This document shows, one piece after another, positions 58,647-64,000 of a stretch of DNA of 64,000 nt. The stretch comes from Triops longicaudatus (Eukaryota; Arthropoda; Branchiopoda; Notostraca; Triopsidae), in contig JAGQDJ010000058.1 of assembly GCA_022885665.1 (NCBI GenBank), forward strand, positions 124,342-188,341. The letters are read 5' to 3'. The stretch's first letter is position 1, and every line of letters starts with the position of its first letter. Below the pieces are notes generated by a model, which made no database searches, had not been told where the DNA came from, and worked only from the letters and a program-made list of their open reading frames with translations. The translations under genes and the position numbers were made by a program.

Positions 58647-60305
58647 TGGACGTATAGGCGCATCGCAGAACCATCCTGAACCATACTCGTTGTTCAGTCG
58701 TTTATTCCGCAATTCGAAAAATACAACGGTTTCACTACAAAAATCGTTGTCCTTTTCTAGAGTTTTCTACACAACCTGCAAAATAATTTTTCTCAGAGGC
58801 GACAAGCCAACATTTCTGGTTACTTCGCCATTGGGAATATATTCGGTGACATAATTCTATACCAGAACATTAAATTTTGTACTCTTTCCGGAGTACATAA
58901 ATTATTATTAGCGATAATACTAAGCCGAAGTAAAGCTTTTAAAATAAGCTAACAAGGGAGATGAAACCCATGTTAATTTCCATACTAATTCACGGGACAC
59001 ATATTACCAATACCTAGAAAATTCGAAACCATCTCGTAATATTTGTAGGCTCTTCCAGGTAACTTAGCATACGTTTTTCAAAGGTAAAATGAGCTGTAAT
59101 GTTAAAAGTCCGTATAGTGTTCCAGACATTTCGTAGCTCTTTCTGCGCATGAAATGCTTTTTGTAACTCAGGATATTCGAAACTATTAATGACCCTGTTT
59201 ACTTTGACTGTGAAAGATTTTACGATAGAATTCAAGATTTGACAACAGTAGAATTGACGTTAAATAGGGCTGTGCCCAAAATTGAAATTCTGGCTTGAAG
59301 TACATTAACTAAAGATCCATAAGACTTATTCCGTTGGGACTGTAATGCTTACTATATGCTTAGTTCTTGGTAAACTATTAACTGAATCCATGCAGTTAAC
59401 AGTACCAAAGCGGGTCATATTACTCCAATGACAAATGCAGCCAATCCTATTCTTGAATAACAGGCTTTAGCGATCTGGAGGACAACGCTTTCCATTGGAC
59501 TTTTTCCAGAACTAACACATACAGTTCGCCTTGGCTTAAACTGGCCACGTGATCAGACGGACACGTGCTATTAATACGTGTAAATGGTGTCAGGGTATTT
59601 CCAGCACCTGATCTCACATGCTGATACTAAAAATGTGTGGGATTCAAGCCAGGGCTGTTGTATACGTTCGTTAAGCCATTAGTACACAAAAGCAGGCGTA
59701 ACCATTCCAACGGTACTTTTTCCTTTTGCCATTTCCTAGGAGAATTGCAAAAATGGACAGAACATTCGTGAAGAAGCGCCCTTAAGACGTCCGAGTCCGC
59801 TTTCTGCAAGTAAGGGAGGTTGGTAGAAGGTCACCGAAGTTTTCGAAAACCGCTTTCGAATGATCCTGAGCCCTTCGGAATGCAAAACCGAAAGTGCACC
59901 AACGGGTTAAAACATCCGGATACATACACGGTGCCCCTGCTACTATTGTTTCTTCTCCCTCATATTCCAACGAGGTCAGTTACCCTCATTTCCGAGGTCT
60001 ACTGTTTACACTCTCATGGTCAGCTTCGAAATTGACGAAGAAATTGAAGTTGGAATGAATGGCGAACAACCAACAATTATTTTTATAGCAAAAAACAAGT
60101 TTATTATTCCACGTTGTGCACACGCGCTGCATATTGCATTCATGGTATAAGCATAAATTTTTGGTTAACGACTTTGTACAGAATTTACAACCGAAAAATA
60201 TCTCAAAATATAACAAAAACGCGCTTCTCGCAACAGCTCATACAACCCGGCAATGTAACACACATACAGGACCAGTCCCACTTTCATCCCATCTGAGTTT
60301 TCCGC
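58647..60305. other. 1.66-kb interval without a recognised gene
   Basis: Contains coding-like leftward segments: 59014-59266 (listed separately) and roughly 59664-59810, which can be read as an exon bounded by TTACTTGCAG and a GTATAC donor and encodes a Leu/Cys-rich helix-like peptide (VPLEWLRLLLCTNGLTN). I could not connect them into a gene or name a family. The left end holds the CHERP 3'UTR and the right end the DNAJB 3'UTR. Confidence 0.3.
59014..59266 (-). CDS. Unrecognised open stretch, possible terminal exon
   Basis: About 84 codons open from a stop near 59267 to TAG at 59014. The peptide, with SFEYPELQKAFHAQKELRNV and FTFEKRMLSYLEEPTNI, looks amphipathic and protein-like, but it has no ATG and no known domain. 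It may be an exon of an unknown gene, a pseudogene remnant, or chance. Confidence 0.2.
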
Positions 60306-61379
60306 TTATTTTGGTAATGTGTCATACAAGATGTCTTTACAACTCTGGGCCAGATGATCAGGGAATTTGATGTCAAAATTAACAAGCAAATCGCCTCGTC
60401 TGTTGGGCTCCTTGGGCAAGGGCAAGCCTTGACCCGCGATTCTCTTGACTGTCGTTGGCTTGATTACTTCATTAAGGCAGTTCAGCGACACCTTCTCGCC
60501 AGTCAACGTGGGGACATCCACTACCGTGCCGCACAATGCGTCGCGCAGGGAAATTTTGCAATTGTACTTCAAGTCGGAGCCTTCGCGCTTGAACAACGGA
60601 TGAGGTTTGTCTCGGATGATGAACACGATGTCAGCGGGAATCTTGTTGGGCGCTTGGTCGCCTTCTCTCTGGAAAGTGATTTTCGTTCCCGCTTTCCAGC
60701 CAGGTTTCACATTGATGGTCAAGACTTTGTCTTCTTTACGGGAAGTACCATCGGCGTTAAAAACTCGGCGCGAAATCTTCATCTTCTTGGTGCAGCCTTT
60801 CAGGACTTCTTCCAACGAGATGTGCAAGTCGTACTCGATGGGAGGATCTTGGATTTTCTCTTTGGCGAAAGGACTGCCATTGCCGTGAATGTTGAAGCTC
60901 TGGGAGCGTCCCGGTCCTCGCATACCACCCAAGCCCAGATTAACAAAAGGATCATCCACATCCATCTCTTCGTTGTCGCCAAAGAAGCGGCCGCCTCCAC
61001 CACCGCCGCCCATGTTAAAGAACGACTCGAATGGGTTCGAAGATCCAAAAAACTGTGCGAAAGTCGCACGTGGATCACCATGGAAGGTGTATGTGAATCC
61101 ACCAGGGCCTCCGGGACCACCGGCACTGGCGCCTGCAGCTGCTCCAGCGCCAGGAGCGCCTTTCAAGCCTTCTTCACCATACTGGTCGAAAATGTCGCGT
61201 TTCTTCTTGTCGCTCAGTACTTCGTACGCTTCCGCAACTTCCTTAAACTTCTCTTCCGCACCTGGAGACTTGTTTTTGTCTGGGTGGTATTTCAAGGCCA
61301 ATTTGCGGTAAGCTTTCTTGATCTCGTCATCGGTGGCTGTGCGGGCGATGCCCAAAATCTTGTAGTAATCTTTACCCAT
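60306..61379 (-). CDS. DNAJB1: DnaJ/Hsp40 class B co-chaperone (DNAJB1 type)
   Basis: Stimulates the Hsp70 ATPase and delivers unfolded clients in the cytosol and nucleus. Single coding exon of 357 residues. J domain residues 4-66 (DYYKILGIARTATDDEIKKA) with the HPD motif at 32-34; then a Gly/Phe-rich linker (about 75-165: GGPGGPGGFTYTF, MGGGGGGGRFFG); then two beta-barrel client-binding domains starting at PPIEYDLHISLEEVLKGCTK, with GWKAGTKITFQREGDQAPNK and a C-terminal dimerisation end LYDTLPK. No zinc-finger region, so class B. A 5'UTR intron is likely: CATTCAG|GTAAATG near 61452 to CTATGTATAG just before the ATG. A long antisense frame covers the gene and is not real. Confidence 0.96.
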   Translation of the reverse strand: MGKDYYKILGIARTATDDEIKKAYRKLALKYHPDKNKSPGAEEKFKEVAEAYEVLSDKKKRDIFDQYGEEGLKGAPGAGAAAGASAGGPGGPGGFTYTFHGDPRATFAQFFGSSNPFESFFNMGGGGGGGRFFGDNEEMDVDDPFVNLGLGGMRGPGRSQSFNIHGNGSPFAKEKIQDPPIEYDLHISLEEVLKGCTKKMKISRRVFNADGTSRKEDKVLTINVKPGWKAGTKITFQREGDQAPNKIPADIVFIIRDKPHPLFKREGSDLKYNCKISLRDALCGTVVDVPTLTGEKVSLNCLNEVIKPTTVKRIAGQGLPLPKEPNRRGDLLVNFDIKFPDHLAQSCKDILYDTLPK

Positions 61380-61661
61380 GTTTACCTATACATAGAAAAG
61401 AGACGTTAATAAATATATTCTCATTGAGGAAAAGGGTGTGTTCCATTTACCTGAATGGGTTCGAATATCCAACGGAGTTCGCCTTACAAGGCTTGTCTGC
61501 CGATCAAAGATGCACGTAGTAACACTCGTTAGGATTAAAATCCACTGTCACTTTAAAACTTGATTGACAAAGTATTCATCAATCAAGGTTCGATTGAACT
61601 CTTGGCTTGTACTAGCCTGTTTCGTTTTCTTTTGGGTTTGTTCGCTCTGAATTCCTCTTGC

Positions 61662-61758
61662 TCTGAGGATTGCTTATGAAGGAATGACCTTATAGGGCCG
61701 ACGCAGCAACGTAGTGTATGCCAAGGGAAAAGACGAGACCATTCTCGAATGATCATTC
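61662..61758 (-). promoter_or_regulatory. Heat-shock-like promoter of the DNAJB gene
   Basis: On the minus strand a TATAAGG lies at 61694-61688 and a TCAGAG initiator at 61666-61661, about 30 bases apart. Upstream at 61742-61758 are TTC-TC-GAA and a further TTC, the alternating units of a heat-shock element, though the gap before the third unit is 6 rather than 2 bases. More GAA/TTC units (GAAAGAACTC) lie near 61790. This fits an Hsf-responsive gene. Confidence 0.5.
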
Positions 61759-61946
61759 GCTACAAGAGGACCACCTATGAGCAAAAGCCAGAAAGAACTC
61801 TCTTGTCCTGGGTAAGTCTAATCGCTTTCTGAAAGGGCCGTTGGAGACCGTCAGTGTTCTTCCTATTGCGGCCATCGAGCGTCTGATCTGTTTGGGGATA
61901 AAAACATAGATAATACCATCTTAAAACTCTGCTTTAAGGTATTAGA

Positions 61947-64000
61947 ATGCAGTCCAATATAATTAGCAGAGTTCCACAATCCTTAAGGGTAAGCTTTACA
62001 CATTTTAAGCTTTATGTCGCTGTGACTAAATGAAAGACAAGAATGTTCTGCTATGTACACAAACACATGTTATGCAATTGTTTAAGATAGTATTTTGGTG
62101 TATTATAGGTTATTTGCTCCGCACGGGGCACCACCCTACAAAAGCGATATTATGCTGACTCCCATGAAGCTGATTTGGTTGTTATTGGTGCTGGCCCGGG
62201 AGGTTACGTAGCCGCTATTAAAGCAGCGCAATTAGGAATGAAAGTGAGTTTTTAAATTAAGTTTTCTTATCGTTCACTCTGTGTGACGAACTGTAACACG
62301 CACGTGGAGAATTCTTTGTTAATTTGTATAATCGAACGCTACAGGATAAGTTGCGTAGTGTGAACGAGGAGTTAAATTATTCATACGTCGAAGAACCAAA
62401 TCGGAAGAAAATAACGTGATCCCCTGTATCTTGTAGACTGTTTGCGTTGAAAAGAATAACACCTTGGGAGGCACTTGCTTAAATGTCGGCTGCATTCCTT
62501 CTAAAGCCCTGCTGAACAATTCGCATTATTATCACATGGCGCACTCAGAGGATTTTAAGAAACGAGGCATCGAAGTCAGCAACGTAACTCTGAACTTACC
62601 GAAGATGATGGCCGCCAAGGAAAACGCTGTCAAATCCCTCACTGGTGGTATTGCTCATCTGTTTAAACAGAACAAGGCAGGTATCGTTGTTTAAACTTTC
62701 TGTCATGTTAATTTTTTGCTGTTTTATTGCAGGTGACGCATATTCAAGGACACGGTACTATTACTGGCAAAAACCAAGTTACTGCCTTAAAGCGTGACGG
62801 CTCCAAGGAAGTGATCAACACCAAAAACATCCTTATTGCTACCGGATCTGAAGTCACCCCATTCCCCGGCATTGAGGTATTGCTCACCTCGCTTCGAGTG
62901 TTCTGTAGAGCTTTGCTTTAATGACGTGTTTATTTCTTATTTATTTTGACTCTGAGATACATTTTGCATTGAGATTACGTGTTGAAATTAAAGCTAATAA
63001 AAGTAATTTTATGTTAACATCATAGATTGATGAAGAGCAAATTGTGTCCTCTACTGGAGCTTTGTCGCTGAAAGCCGTGCCCGAGAAGATGGTTGTCATC
63101 GGTGGAGGTGTCATTGGTCTTGAACTCGTAAGTATTACATTAAAACTTAAAATCCTTTTATTAACTCTCATTGTTAGGGCTCTGTGTGGTCTCGTTTGGG
63201 ATCCTCAGTAACCGCCGTCGAGTTCTTAGGTCAGATTGGTGGAGTGGGTATTGACGGTGAAATCGCTAAGAATTTCCAACGCATCCTTACCAAGCAAGGT
63301 CTTAAGTTTAAGCTCAACACCAAAGTTACTGGAGCCCGGAAAGAAGGTGGCAAGGTGACCGTGACCGTCGAATCAGTAAAGGAACCAGGCAAAAAAGAAG
63401 AGGTAGTAGATTTTGTTTGCGTAAGGTTTTCCGACGTTTATAACATTTAACTGTTCGTTATAGATTGACTGCGACGTTTTGTTGGTGTGTGTTGGCCGAA
63501 GACCATACACCCAGAGCTTAGGTTTGGAAGAACAAGGCATTGAAAGAGATCAGAAAGGCAGAATCCCGGTGAATTCCAGATTCCAAACTGTCATCCCCAA
63601 GTATTGCTCTCTTTGTGCTTCGAGTACACCATTACATTGTTCTATGACAGTATTCACGCTATCGGAGACTGCATCCAAGGACCCATGTTGGCCCACAAGG
63701 CTGAAGACGAAGGCATCATTTGCGTTGAAGGCATCGCTGGAGGTGCTGTCCATATCGACTACAATTGCGTTCCATCGGTTATTTACACTCATCCCGAAGT
63801 AGCATGGGTAGGCAAATCTGAAGAAGATCTGAAGAAAGAGGTATGTTAATAAAAACAACAAATTTTGACGAAGTTAAATCGCTGTGCTTGACGCTAATTT
63901 ATCTTAGGGTGTTGAGTACAAAATTGGCAAATTCCCCTTCGCTGCCAACAGCCGTGCTAAGACAAACGATGATACCGACGGTTTGGTAAAAATCATTGGC
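61947..64000 (+). CDS. DLD: Dihydrolipoyl dehydrogenase, mitochondrial (3' end outside window)
   Basis: FAD-containing E3 subunit of the pyruvate, 2-oxoglutarate and branched-chain dehydrogenase complexes and of the glycine cleavage system; reoxidises dihydrolipoamide with NAD. Start MQSNIISRVPQSLR then VICSARGTTLQKRYYADSHE, a matrix presequence. FAD site VVIGAGPGGYVAAIKAAQLG; redox disulfide GGTCLNVGCIPSKALLNNSH; ILIATGSEVTPFPGIE; NAD site MVVIGGGVIGLELGSVWSRL; then GRRPYTQSLGLEEQGI, IHAIGDCIQGPMLAHKAEDE and VIYTHPEVAWVGKSEEDLKK. The last exon begins near 63908 and runs off the window before the His-Glu active-site motif. At least nine exons, introns mostly 50-200 bases. Confidence 0.96.

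Noticed and set aside
60354..61409. 351-codon rightward open frame
   Set aside because: Antisense to the DNAJB coding exon, which has full-length family homology; the plus translation matches nothing.

Overview
The window is nuclear DNA of an animal with a compact genome. Genes are split by short spliceosomal introns, mostly about 50 to 250 bases, tRNA genes lack an encoded CCA, and animal-type genes occur (GADD45, a two-pore potassium channel, FIBP, a pogo-like MITE). The cytoplasmic dynein protein reads close to arthropod and vertebrate sequences. The GADD45 start site carries a TCAGT initiator, the form usual in arthropods. I lean to an arthropod or other ecdysozoan, but the sequence does not fix the phylum.

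Layout from left to right. 1-5051 (-): N-terminal half of a USP24-type deubiquitinase, with a pogo-like MITE in one intron. 5384-6518: four identical tRNA-Ala(AGC) genes. 6703-8501 (+): PRORP, the protein-only mitochondrial RNase P nuclease. 8612-25679 (-): complete cytoplasmic dynein heavy chain, including one 5.1-kb exon. 26465-28062 (-): FANCL. 28210-29193 (+): ACTMAP, an actin-maturation protease homologue. 29348-30012 (+): IFT43. 30148-30949 (-): SDHD. 31126-33156 (+): a GPATCH2/GPATCH2L-type protein without a G-patch. 33226-34729 (-): FIBP. 35367-38272 (-): SLC9B/NHA exchanger with an altered ion-binding motif. 38.3-40.9 kb: sparse region with unrecognised open frames and one spliced candidate. 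41004-41958 (+): GADD45 with a clear TATA/Inr promoter. 42509-45628 (-): RAD54L. 46375-47705 (-): SLC35E3. 48097-48473 (-): unrecognised membrane-protein fragment. 48664-50538 (+): K2P potassium channel. 50711-51370 (-): unrecognised 191-residue protein. 52016-55125 (-): ASNSD1. 55508-58646 (+): CHERP. 60306-61379 (-): DNAJB1-type Hsp40 with a heat-shock-like promoter. 61947-64000 (+): dihydrolipoamide dehydrogenase, cut by the window end.

Most neighbours are functionally unrelated housekeeping genes packed head-to-head (FANCL/ACTMAP, SDHD/GPATCH2-like, ASNSD1/CHERP, DNAJB/DLD) or tail-to-tail (PRORP/dynein, IFT43/SDHD, GPATCH2-like/FIBP, GADD45/RAD54L). Two loose themes are visible: genome maintenance (FANCL, GADD45, RAD54L within about 20 kb) and tRNA biology (a tRNA-Ala array beside PRORP). 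I found no clear new multi-gene system. The most interesting points are the SLC9B DN motif, the MITE next to a splice donor, the palindromic GADD45 promoter, and several unrecognised coding segments.
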